This document shows positions 50,568-61,986 of a stretch of DNA of 64,000 bases, piece by piece. The stretch lies in the NCBI GenBank assembly GCA_004794785.1, contig SJOL01006418.1, forward strand, positions 630,119 to 694,118. Direction: 5' to 3'. Numbering within the stretch: the first letter of the stretch is position 1; every line of letters starts with the position of its first letter. The notes under the pieces are model-generated. The model was given only the letters and a program-made list of their open reading frames with translations, searched no databases and was not told where the DNA came from. This stretch comes from Opisthorchis felineus (lineage: Eukaryota; Platyhelminthes; Trematoda; Opisthorchiida; Opisthorchiidae). The position numbers were made by a program, and so were the translations under genes.

Positions 50568-51719
50568 CTAGTAACTGTTCTTCCGCTTTTGGGATCGGTA
50601 CTCAGTCGGCCGTAGCTGATTGAAATGTCGTTTCCATATCAATGATCCCACCTGGACGCTGTAAATCACCTGACCGATCCTTTTGAGGATGACTCCAACA
50701 GTCCATCTTCGGTGCCCGGGGCAATAGTCCCTCACAAGCACACGGTTTCCAGGCCTGAACGTTGGTTTCCCTCCTGTCGGTTATTGAAAACACGTAAGTG
50801 TTGGCAGGATAGCGTCATGGGTAAATCTCAGCCGTCTGTTTATCATAACCTCTGCTGGGGTGCGACCGTCCGGAGAGTGTGGATTAGGAGTTGCTCTACA
50901 GTTCAGCAGGAACGTATCCAGGACTTCTGCCGTGGTCTCTTTCCCTTCTGCTTTTGTCAACGCGCGCTTAAAGGTGTCTATGAATCGTTCAGCTTGACCG
51001 TTGGATTGGGGATGGAATGGTGGAGAAGTAACATGTGTGATGCTGTGTCCTCGAACGAGTTGGCCAAACTGATTGAATGTGAACTGAGTACCATTGTCGG
51101 ACACGATAGTTTCCGGGATACCGAATATTGAAAGCAAATGCCGCAGTTTAGTGATGGTTGCCATCGTTGTTGTCTCAGACATAATAAGGAATTCAGGCCA
51201 CTTACTGAATGCATCGACAATGATGAGTAAGCTCCGTCCGTCAACTGGTCCGGCAAAATCCACATGGATGCGCGACCATGGTTTTTCTGGCTGTGGCCAA
51301 GCCTGCGGCGACTGTTGGTTGGACAACTTCTGGGTAGCTGCGCATCGGAAACAACTCCGACATACCTGCTCCATGTGCTCATCCATGCCTGGTCAACAAA
51401 CATAGCTGCGAGCAAGGGCCTTCATGCGGCTTATCCCTGGATGTCCATTGTAGAAGTGTGCTAGGACCCGGTGGTGATGTTCGGTGGGAATGACAATTCG
51501 GTCACCAAAGAGAAGAGAGCCATTGACAACAGATAATGAACTCCGTCGTTGAAAAAGTTTCCGGAGTTCCCCTGATGGACAGGTTGTTGGCCAGCTTGAT
51601 TGGTGGTACTCCATTGCCTTCTGTAGTATGCTGTCATTTTTGGTGGCATCTCGGACCGCTTCAAAGGTGACGGGTAGTTGGTTCATGGTCTCCAACACCA
51701 CAGCACGGACTTCTGGTTC
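50568..51719 (-). pseudogene. int: Integrase (broken), fused in frame behind Gag
   Basis: The zinc-binding domain has its His pair in HHHRVLAHFYNGHPG and its Cys pair in CRSCFRC. The catalytic core has Asp in HVDFAG (about 51258-51260), Asp in VSDNGTQF (about 51098) and Glu in NGQAERF, with 35 residues between the last two: a full D,D-35-E triad. The C-terminal SH3-like part reads WTVGVILKRIGQVIYSVQ, then GSLIWKRHFNQLRP, ending at TAG 50568-50570. Stops: TGA 51393-51395 between the zinc and core domains and TAA 50781-50783 before the C-terminal part, both in the same frame as Gag. A further open tail in another frame reaches 50317. Function is lost unless stops are read through. Confidence 0.88.
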
Positions 51720-52681
51720 GACGACAACGGTTTCTACGACGATGTCTGACTGGCCCCGTCTGCTTCGTGACCTCCGGGTTTGACTGCGTCTTCGACTAGC
51801 TTTTCGCGTCCGGTACTGGCTTTCCTCGTGCCCACGTCGATTGCACACTAAAAATTTGTGCTTTTTATAGGGACACAATCGCACAAAATGTCATTCGCCG
51901 CATTGCCAGCATTCTGACGGGGGCTTTGCTCCGTTCGAATTTGCCGCCACGGGAGGTTGCCTCGATGTTGCCTTGGCAAAATTGAAGGAGGGGTTGGATA
52001 AGGGTCTCTGCAACATGGCCGTGTCGTGTTTAAGATTCAAGAGGCGTTGGCACTCATGGGTAATGGACTGCAAGGTTATCTCGGGCGTCTGTTCAATCTT
52101 GTTCAACAGTCTCGCTCTGATATCACCAACTGCATGCGACTAAAGACCAAATATGAAAATATGATACTTGAACTTGTTTTCGGTCATGGTAGATAACTTG
52201 AATTGTTCGCGTCCAAGGTTGACTCTACCGGCATAAGTGATATGGTCTTCGGATCCCTTTTTCGCAAGTTTCATACATTGGTAGCGAATAGTAAACAAAG
52301 AGGAACACTCAACGAAAACTGCTGAGAGTTGCTGCACGGTTTCGTCAAAACAGAGATCTCGCGTGTTCTTTGGCAGGATGAAGTTGGAATACCGTGTGTG
52401 TTCCGTTGTGCCAAGCTTTCTGAGCAATAAGCGTACTCTCCAGACATCATCTTTGTGCTTCAGTTCGATTTTGAAAACAACTTCGTAACGTCTGAACCAC
52501 GAATCGAAGGTTAGATCCACATCACGGTCATAATGGAACTCCGTGATGCATCTGGAGCGGGATTTGGTGGTTGAATTTTAAGTTGCTGCGTCAATGTTTC
52601 CACCAAACGTAATTGCACCGCTTCAAACTGATTTTTTTGTTGCAGCAGAATTTCTTTCAACGCTTCAGCAGTTATTGTCAT
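51720..52681 (-). pseudogene. gag: Gag with zinc-knuckle region (broken)
   Basis: Gag starts at the ATG at 52679-52681 (MTITAEALKEILLQQ). The capsid-like part is recognisable from FHYDRDVDLTFDSWFRRYE and VRLLLRKLGTTEHTRYSNF, which match fluke K02A2.6-type Gag as I remember it. The nucleocapsid part reads CWQCG...HFVRLCPYKKH...VCNRRGH, a CCHC-type knuckle region in which one expected cysteine is Phe. Damage: one frameshift near 52540, TAG at 52140-52142, and TGA at 51891-51893 within the knuckle. Both stops are single transitions from sense codons usual at those places. After the knuckles the frame runs through an Arg/Ser-rich stretch straight into the linker that normally precedes integrase. 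Confidence 0.8.
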
Positions 52682-52682
52682 C

Positions 52683-52700
52683 GTTCCGTGGGTTCGGCCA
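52683..52700 (-). other. Probable tRNA primer-binding site
   Basis: Three bases inside the 5' LTR the element reads TGGCCGAACCCACGGAAC. It starts with the TGG complementary to a tRNA CCA end, and its complement contains GGGTTCG, as in a tRNA T arm. I could not assign the tRNA. Confidence 0.5.
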
Positions 52701-52703
52701 ATC

Positions 52704-52999
52704 TGTTATATCTGACTGCTGTTCCCGCTCCAGTGCCTAGTGCCGCGGAAAAACTCACTGATAAGGAACACAACAGGTTTATTGCGAACAAGCGAGTGTC
52801 TGCGAGTGCAGCACTTACAATGGACCTCACGCTATCTGAAGTTAACTTTCATCGATCCAGACTGTTGCTGAATTGATTGAATGCTTGACTGGCCTGGATG
52901 CTTTCCGGCTTTCCTACTGAGATTTTGGTGGAGCTTTCGGGTCTCAGTAGGTTCTGGGCGTTCTGGGTTGCTTTCAGGAATCTGGCCTTTCTGATAACA
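52704..52999 (-). repeat. 5' LTR of the gypsy element
   Basis: In element orientation it starts TGTTATCAG and ends AGATATAACA, with short TGTTAT/ATAACA inverted ends. It contains an AATAAA polyadenylation signal (complement at 52778-52783). It is nearly identical to 50085-50378. Confidence 0.9.
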
Positions 53000-53905
53000 A
53001 GACGTGTTGCTGGTCACAGAGTGCCACGTAATAACACTCGTGGCAAAGCTCTTGTTTGAACCGGCGTACTGTGAATACTGAACAGCAGTTACAAATGCCG
53101 AATCAGAAATGTCTCAGTGTTAGCAGGGAATAATGATGACTTCTGTTCCAGTAGAATGAACCGATTTGGCGCGCTAGGTCTGGATTACTTCCGGTGAGGT
53201 GAGCAGTTGGGTTTGTTAAAACAAACATATTCGGAACAAGTCATCAGTGAATAAATCTGAAGCGCATCTAGAGGAATAACTTGGCGAGTAGATGATGAAT
53301 AAGCGGGGAAGTGACACGGACTCAAGATGATTATGATAGAGCTTCTGTTCAATTCTCCCATCTTGTATAATTTCTGGGTGAAAAAGCTGAGCGTACTCCT
53401 GGATAACGACCGCAGCATTTTTAAACAAACTGATGAATACGTTGGCCAAAAACCAGTTATAGCTGAATTAATTGGTGATTCAAGATTCAAACTGAAACAT
53501 CACTGATACCTTACTGAGAAACAAGAATTCGACACAAGCTTAATGGGTTGCCTTAACAGAAAAGCAAATGCTCGTTGCCTTTTAAAGTTAAGACCCTTAG
53601 TTCCCATCTCAAATATTGCACAATTCTAATCTAAACATCGTGGGCAACCTATGACGAATACGTAAGTGACCATTAAATGGCAGTGTAGGTTAATTCCAGA
53701 AAGTGTGGCCCAAGTGGATGTTTTTCTCTGTGTCACGATAAACTAAGAGGTAAAAATCGAAAGCATTCTGCCATTAAAACGCAATAAGTTACCTAGACTG
53801 TAGTAAATATGCAGGACAGATTGGCAACGATTATGCAACCCTTTCAGATTTATATTGGATCACTTCACTTTCGTGCACTCTGCGCAGAATTAAACCAAAT
53901 GATGA

Positions 53906-53954
53906 TGAAAAAGTTGAGACTTCACACCAACCATCCACAAAATGTTGACGTATG
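53906..53954 (+). repeat. Short dispersed repeat, copy 2
   Basis: Partner of 46383-46436: GAAAAAGTTGAGACTTCAC, then ATCC, then TTGACGTA, with a small gap in the alignment. Confidence 0.4.
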
Positions 53955-55088
53955 TACAAAAAATAGATGAATCTATAGTGTATTCGTGCGCTTTCTGTGT
54001 TCCTCACAGCAAATTCATATTAGCTGAGAGATAGTGTGAGCTCAACCTAGTGGGAAAATAACGTTCAGTACCTGTAAGATGACTCATTTGTTCATTTTCA
54101 ACACGTGTACGTACGCACCCGATTATGGCCTTATGGTGTTGCTTGGAGCTGCTTCGCACAAAATTAGTCAGCTGGATCTCTCTACGGGGCGGAGTATATC
54201 CTTTTTGTGTTGCTAGTTTCTCAGAGTGTCATTAACTGAGTATCATCAACTAAAATCTTGGTGCGTTTTATACGTTCATTTCTATGCGCGTTTGATTAGC
54301 CCTGTCAAATACGTGAAGTTTTGATCAGCCGCGCATGGGTGAACTTAGTACAAATATAAACAACTAGCGTTGATGCCTGCTTTTTTCAATATGATGGACC
54401 ATACACTTGCCATACGTGAAATTTCTTTGCATATGAGGTCGTGATGAAGTATAACGTATTCGGATGATTTTTTGGACTAGGGTTAAAAGAATAAAATTTC
54501 ACAGGACAGAAAGTTACAAAGAGTGGTTGATGCGTGTACTGTTGTATTGTTATTTATTTGGTTGGAGAAACAACAAAAGATTAACAAGGCGCAGAGAAGT
54601 TCTTATGAATGAAGCATTTTTCAGCCAGACTGACTAATCCTCAAAGGAATTGAGACCTAGGTTACCAGATTATGCGTTTTTTGGTAAGGCAGATAGTAAA
54701 AAAACCTTTCACTGTTGTTAGAAAGCAGGTTGGTTCACTCAACTCTGAAGTAAATAGATATGAATGTATTTGATCCCACATTAGCATGTTCTGAAGCTTC
54801 TGACGCAGTCGCTGCTTAACCCGAAATTTCTTAGCCGTAAAAACCTTGCCTACAAAATAGCTATTCCGTCTCAAAAAACCTTTCCATCAGTAGATCCACA
54901 CCACTTAGACCTGACAGCACTGTTCACGTATACTCTTCCACAAAATGAGTATTTCCTTCTCATACTGTCAATGTCTGCCTTAATGATCACTGATAGATGC
55001 AAAAGTATCGTTCTGTACATTCTCTTCTTTGTCGAGGAACCCGTTGTTTGGGACAACATCTTCAAAATGGATGTAAATTGAAATTTAC

Positions 55089-55165
55089 CTGCCCACCCAG
55101 TATTCACAAGCTGTTTCGAAGACCGACAAATGGAGATCCGGTTGGAGTTCACTGAGGGTGTCATA
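55089..55165 (-). CDS. Possible minus-strand exon of unknown function
   Basis: A 77-nt candidate (25 codons + 2 nt) with donor GGGCAG|GTAAAT and a weak acceptor GCTTTGAAAG. The peptide YDTLSELQPDLHL then SVFETACEYWVG reads like genuine coding sequence: mixed amphipathic, with one cysteine. I do not recognise it. It could be a further upstream exon of the receptor kinase or part of another gene; no neighbouring exon was found with a matching phase. Confidence 0.3.
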
Positions 55166-58100
55166 CTTTCAAAGCATCCCCTTCTGTTGGACGGTTTATG
55201 CTGACCAACCGTGGTATACCGCGTCCCGTGTAAAATGGCTCTAACAGTGTAATCAACTCATTCCATATCCAAGCATGATTCCCACGGCCTCCCACTTAAG
55301 GACCAAGACTAATTAGGTGCACTGGCTAATTAAGACGACAAAAATAGAGAGCATTAACCTTATTCCCCAAAGTCTTTTTACTGATTGTGTGTTTCAGCTT
55401 ATTCTGCATCTAAAGCTTGATCCCCATCCGGGCATCCAAGAAGACCTGAGAATACTGGGAAAAAATTCTTAAATGCGGTGAACAGTCACCCTTTCTTACT
55501 GTCATAAAGTATGCTGCAACAGCGCACGTCTTAAAAATTGTCTGTTTCACAGAGACGTGACTCTCTTTGTGTTGTCCGACGGTGTCAGTCCCCTAGAAAA
55601 CTCACGGAAATACTTCCTGTCATCTACCGTCCAGCGGGAAGCTTCCTACACGCCAAAAAGGGTCTTTTCCAGTAGGAGAAGCAATACAATGTATCCCGTT
55701 AAAGTATCACTGTAATGTGTGGTACATATTAAAATTAAGTGCGGCAGTACAACATACGTGTGCTGTTTTGGAAAGACCCTGCTTAATCTTCACTTAACAC
55801 TTTTTAACTAGGGCTGTGTAGGTGAAGACTTTTCGGTCCCTTGGAATTTACTTTTCAAAAAACGCTACTTATCCCAGTATTGGTAGATTCATGGGCTAAA
55901 CTTTCTGCTAAAACGGCACATTTCGAGTTGCAGGAATTGATTTAACCGGCATGGCAAATCTTCCACTCGTTTTAATAAAAGCGAAGAGGCCAGTGATTAC
56001 TCCTAATTTTTTCACAGTTCAAATGAAAGGCCTGATAACTCCCAGGTCTTGAGCTTTGATTTCACAAATGACTGGTACAGAGCAGATTTGCTTTAGTTTG
56101 AGTCTCCCCTTTCGAAAGTAGACCAAAATAAAGCTTTAAATTAGTTAAGCTAGTTGTAAGCAAATTAGAATTTTAAATTGTTACTTTTCTGCTCAGGTAA
56201 AGCATCTTTTGACTTTTATTCTTCTCTTTAATTTCGAAATAAACTCTGTTCCATCTTATGCATAACCGTCTAATATTAAGTTGCAAACATTATTTATTTC
56301 TAAATTGACGTACTAAAACTCCATATTTTATTAAAGCCGAAGCACTAAGAGCTCAAGCCGTATGAGTCAATTTTCAAAGGAAAGGTACTTTCGGTTTTCC
56401 GGAAGGAACGTTTTAAGATTTTATCCACATCAGCTGGTTCTGCCAGAATTGGTTATTCATGTTCACAAGGTAGAACATACCTTGTATTTTCCCCGACAAA
56501 CCGGAAAAGAAAGACAAAATCCCGTTATCAAATCGTAGATTTCAGTAACAGATAGACAAAGCAGTTAACATTAAGCCCTAATACACAACGGGTCTGATTG
56601 GTCAACTGAAAACGCAAAAGCTTAGACTGAAATTCCATGACAGAACTGTTAGGAAGCCGGTAGATTTTGCTCTCCAATTTCTGAACTGGTTGAATTTCCT
56701 CGACTTACTCAGGTTATGTCCAAGTAGAGGAAAACTTGTTTATGGTTTCTTTCATTTTTTTGTTAGGTTAGACGTTTTGCTGGATCACTCAAACAAATCA
56801 ATGTAAAATGTACCATTTTGTTTTCACAGGTCACACAGGCAAGTCCGTTTGAATTTTCACCGTGCGCACAAATGCACAAATATTCAAAATTGTTTGCAAG
56901 ACAAACAAGTAAGTATCGCAGCCTAACGGCTGGATAAAGTTGAAAAGACTAGACGCCAAAGGTGATTCGCAAAGGATGAAAGAAAAACTAACAGTTGGAA
57001 ACGTCTAAAAAAGAACGATGTAGCAATTTCGTTTCATTTTACTCAGTCAACAAGGTTCCGATGCTTTCCAAATGTTTGCATGAGATCAAGCTGTTCAGGC
57101 GGTAGTTGTCTGAACTGCTCCTGCAAAACATAATATAGTTGGAAGTTTTTCCATTTTTCTGGAAGGATCAAACATTCACTGTTTGCTGTAAGGAACTTCG
57201 GATCCGAAAGTCAAATTTTTGGGTGCGGAATACGGTGGATGTAGTAGTAGTTAAAAAGTGGTTCGCGACAGATGTAACAAATTTGGTCACGTGATCTTTC
57301 GATCAGAATTGTGATGGTGTGGTCAAATTTTGGAAGTCGTTAGCCAACTTCTTACCAATCAGTTCCACTTAATGGGTCTTATTGAAGAGAATCGTGAAGC
57401 TCTATGGATGATGACTGCTCCAAAATAGGCGAATTTCCTGAATAATTCATTGCAAGCACTGAACTGCAAATTTAACAGGCGTGGCATGAGCGCTCCTTAC
57501 AGAGTCTTACTTATTCTCAGCCGCTTAAGGCCTGGGTGGGAAACTGGCAACAGGCGAAACTTCCCGGAACGAAAAATAACGGGGTCTTCTGGTACAAAGT
57601 CTCAACAACTATATTGAACCGCAATCCAGAATGCACACATAAACAGACTGGGATGAAGATCGTCCCAAATAAGCTGTGTTCATCTTTCGTGTGTCTTTAG
57701 ATCTAAAACAATGAACAAAGATAGTCTATGTTTGCTGCATTAGTTCGACGACGTTTGATCATGGGAACACTGTTCGGGCTGATTGCATTTCGCCCAAACC
57801 TATTGCAACAGCTTCCAATTTGTCTTCACACATTCACATTTACATAGTAAAAACCATTTATTTGTCAGTTGCTTTTTTCTTACACTTGTAATGCTAAACC
57901 AGTTGTGGTCAGGAATTCTCCATCGTCATAAACCAGACGGAAAATTCGATCATATTTCTAATGGTTCGTTGACAGGTAACACGTGCAGTCCTTTAGGAAA
58001 ACCACCGGCTTACGTGTGTATGTCATGCTTTCGTTCACACCGACTGCAGTCTATAAAAAAGAAAGACACTAGCTAGCGGTATCCACTTTAGTCCTCAAAA

Positions 58101-58721
58101 TGCTTTGAGGACAAATCTTTTTAATATTTTTTTCTTATTGTTTATTTACGTGGCCGAGTGTCAGCAGAACAAAAGACAACCTGGAGCAGAAAGAGAATTT
58201 ATGAATAGCCTTGACACATTTGGAAAAAAGTGAACCAATGATCAATGCAATCAATCAAAGGAGAAGGACAGAGCAATGCAGTTGTTGCACTCAAGACTGA
58301 TTCAGCCACATCAACCGCACGTGGAGTATGTTGTGCAAAGTTAGCCGCTACAAATACGTGAGTTCGTTGCAGTGCTATCCCTTGATTCCACACAACATAA
58401 AGTAAATTGTGATCCCCAAAAAGAGCATGAACGAATGCAGGAAGCGCTAACAAGACCCTAAGACTCTCTGGTGCGAAGTAACCGAAATGTGCTCAAGATC
58501 GTGAGTCGTTGTTGCGGGGCTTATAAACAGTCTTTAGAGTAACGTCATGATAAAATTTTGGAGTGCTTTGCAAAAACGATTTTGTGATGAAAAGATAAGT
58601 TTGTGGAACAAATGCTATTGATTGCGATTCGGACAGGAGCAGAACAAGTGATCACAGTTTGCTCCCAGTAACCGCATACACCTTAATGCGATTAATTATT
58701 TGCGCAATTATTCAAAGTCAG

Positions 58722-58814
58722 TGGATTAATGGACTGGATACTAATAACATGGCTTGCATCCAAATGGTGCAGAATATTGTCGAGTATTCGCTGGAGGACG
58801 TTCAAAAGACAATG
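58722..58814 (+). CDS. Possible plus-strand exon of unknown function
   Basis: A candidate of 31 whole codons with acceptor TATTCAAAGTCAG and donor AATG|GTTAGT (phase 0 at both ends). The peptide WINGLDTNNMACIQMVQ, then NIVEYSLEDVQKTM, looks helical and acidic, unlike random AT-rich translation. No partner exon was found nearby on this strand, and no family was recognised. It is listed because both splice sites and the composition are reasonable. Confidence 0.25.
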
Positions 58815-61778
58815 GTTAGTGGTCATTTTTTCAGTGACCGAAGTTAAAATTTTCTCAGGAAAGAAACGTTAGGCTGATTATTTTTGATGGCAGACCACCT
58901 GTGTAATTTGTAAATTGTGCCCGAGTACCTTGTTGAGACTTAGATACTTTTGAGTCTCCATACTTGACAGCTATGTAGCGGATTGCAAGCGCCGAAAACG
59001 GGACAGAAAACAATATATTACATTGTAGTTTGATCCGACAGTCCTTCTGGAAGCCTAACTCTCAAAAAGTTGAGGTGAACGATCGTGGCGATTACTCGCC
59101 AGTGGTCAAAACTACACCTGACTTTCAGTAAATGTTGAGATAGAATGATTTGCGATCATTAGGAGAACCTTGGGGCTGAAATCACCAGTCATCGATGACA
59201 GACATGACTTAATTACGCAGTCTGCGGCGCTAGTGCACCGAGGCTATCGCCCTCAATGCTGTCTTCCAACTTTCATGATTATGCCCCAGTACTTGGCTAC
59301 ATCTCTCACTGTCTGTCACTTTCCAGTGACCGAAATTGTAGCAGCTAGAACCAACACACACTTGCTACTTGGCTTATAGCTAATTGACTGACTAAATGAC
59401 TAAGTTTACAGCGGCGGAATTTGACCTGTGCAGAATGTCGTTTGCTCATTTCTAGCGCTTTTATACTGTTTTACCTGCAATGGCATTGTGTACAAATGAA
59501 GAAAGTGCTCCAGCTCTTGACCAAGATTCGTCGGTCACTGAGAGGAGACCACAGGAGACCCAGCACAAACTTGATTTGGGGGAGGGGGGACAGTATGTCC
59601 ATATTTATCTCCAAAAAATCTAGTTTCCTCTGATGGGTGAGGAATATCAGCAACCACATGCACCAACCAAGGGTGAATTATGCAATGACTTGCGCAATAT
59701 AGCACGACCCCAAAAAGCACAGACAACAACACTAAGAAGTTCGTGTCAACCAGGCAAACCTTCGTAATTTTGCCTAGGATGGTACAGAAACCAGGAAAGT
59801 TGAATGTAGACTTTCATGAGAATTATGAGAAAAAGACAAATTATGGTAGCTTATCAGAGAAGTTTGGGCTGTGTGTGCTTTGTAACTCATAAATTTCACC
59901 CTGCCGACTGTGCTAGAGTTGGCGGTGGTTTGCGCCACAGCGTTTTCATTAGATTTCGCTTCGATTCGGCATGGTTCCTCTATGTGGATTGTTACTCCGT
60001 GTACCACAGAAAGCCAGAAGGGTACAACTTAGACATACGTAGCAAGGATTGTTGTGACTAAAATTTTTAAGAGATATGCAAACCTGAGGTTTAATCACAC
60101 AGGAGGTAAAAGATGCATTGGGAATTGGGACGGAAATCACTATCATCTGTTTTCAGGACAGGTTGCATATCAGTGGAGCGAGTGTAAACAATACACCGTG
60201 CTATATACTGCACACGGTTTATCCTCAATCAAACATTGAGAAGACCCGGATAAGAGCTATTGTTGCAAAAATATGAAATTCAAATACACCCGTCTCACCT
60301 TCGCCCAGCGGAGATGCCGTAATGCAATCCACATGATCTGACCCAACCAACCAAAAGCGGGCAGTTTATTAGGATATTTGAAGAGGGCTTTTCTGTGTGC
60401 TGTTTTCATGCAAAACTCTACAGGAATCGGAAGGTTACCGAAGGGTATGATTAGCAAACTTTTTTTTCTGACCACTGAGCGGTAGGTAGACAGGCAGCCT
60501 ACTTTGCATCTAATTTTAGGTTTTCGCAGCCAGATGTTGAATCAAGGAAACAGACAACAGTCCACTGAGACACAAGAAAACATTATTTTGACTGTAGTTT
60601 TTTCTTGACACAATTGAGGAATATGTTGGTGAGCTAAGGCAGTATAGATAGCTGATGTTCTGTTTGCTGAGTATGACCAAACTCGCCAATGGTAGGCTCC
60701 TATTAACTGCCGCCACTGTTCTGCTTTTATTTGGCGTGTCCCACACCGGTAGTCAAACTAATATCCTCCGCCGATGTATTCCGCTTTGTTAGGGTTTTCT
60801 GCTATTCCCCCGGTAAACCTTTCCACTCAAAATCTTGCGGTAACCCAGGGACGAACGATACATCGACGTAGGTTTCATTCTGAAGAAAAGTGCTCCGAAG
60901 TTTTAGTTTTTGCTTCCTCGTGTGAGGGGCGCATCATTGTTTCAATTAGTTTCAAAGTTAATGTCTCATTTTGTCAGTTTAGACGTTCCATAATGTAACA
61001 GTCAGATAAAATTGTTACGACCAAACAAACTTGCGGGAAAAACGTGAAATCTATTTCACTTAAGTAGAAGTTTCCAATCCAAAGTATCTGTTGATACAAG
61101 AATGCTTCGCCAAATTCTTACATTCGCTTTTGTAGTTCCGTCCTTTGGTGAAAAAATGACGCCTTCAAGGCTTTCGGAATGTGTCTCCTGGTAGTACACA
61201 CTAACCAATAAACAACACATCCCTACATAGCAGTCACCTCTCTGCCTTAGTCATTTTTGTTCGTATACATTAAAGTGTTCCCAAATAATTGCCAAACAGT
61301 TGTCTCCCTGTTAGACGCTAAAATTTAAAATGAACTTCCCCACGTTATTATCAGCACTTCTTTCCATCTCACCGCAACGAGCAAATATCAAGTTTACGTT
61401 AACATAAATCCCACTCAACTGAGCAGTTTACGGCAGAGGTTGTAGTGTGCCTTGCATGCTCATCGTGAGCTACAATCCGCCACCCACTAATTTGGAAAAC
61501 ACGACTTTGTGAAAACGGAGTGAATAAAACCCTTACATCAATCCTATGAAAGCTATCCAGTTCGTTCTCCTATATCTGTTTTTAAGTGCTAACTATTTTC
61601 AAGTTCCTTAATTTTTCTGGAATGCAGTAAAATTCCTTTGTGGACCAAATATGTAAACGTTAGCCTGAAAGACATGTTATTAAGCATTCTGTTCATTCTC
61701 TACCATCTGGGAGGAAACAACGTGCTCTCAATTAATCTTGATACTGCACATCTGAAACTGTTTATTTTACTATAATAG

Positions 61779-61986
61779 TATGAATAAGTTACAACTTCGA
61801 AACCAAGGTAGCTCTGGGGGAGTCAAACGCAAGCAAATTCAAATCCCCGGAATAGCGTTGCCCGCAAAAATACCACGTACAAACAGAATCGGGTTGAGCC
61901 CAAAAGATAAACTCTTTTTTAATTCCGGAGAAGGCGGGCCTAAAAACCATGTTATTGTAAAAAACAAAGCGAAATCTGCGTTGAAG
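61779..61986 (+). CDS. Possible plus-strand exon, lysine-rich peptide of unknown function
   Basis: A 208-bp candidate of 1 nt + 69 codons, with acceptor TATTTTACTATAATAG|T and donor TTGAAG|GTATCA. The frame opens with ATG AAT AAG and encodes a basic, low-hydrophobicity peptide (SGGVKRKQIQIPGIALPAK, NRIGLSPKDKLFF, HVIVKNKAKSALK) that would suit a nuclear protein. It may be an internal exon or, using the ATG at 61780, a first coding exon. I recognise no domain. It sits in the same region as low-quality minus-strand candidates, so only one strand may be real here. Confidence 0.3.

Larger units (their letters stand above)
50085..52999 (-). mobile_element. Ty3/gypsy (K02A2.6-like) LTR retrotransposon, internally deleted
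   Basis: A complete insertion of about 2.9 kb. It has two LTRs of about 295 bp in direct orientation, a primer-binding site beside the 5' (right) LTR, a purine tract beside the 3' (left) LTR, and a near-matching 5-bp flank (AGAAG before, AGACG after) that is probably a mutated target-site duplication. Between the LTRs are Gag with a zinc-knuckle region, then integrase with its zinc-binding, catalytic and C-terminal SH3-like domains. Protease, reverse transcriptase and RNase H are absent, and the junction keeps one frame. The LTRs differ at roughly 16 positions by hand alignment, about 5%, so the insertion is not recent. It cannot move by itself; a complete relative could have mobilised it. 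Confidence 0.9.
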
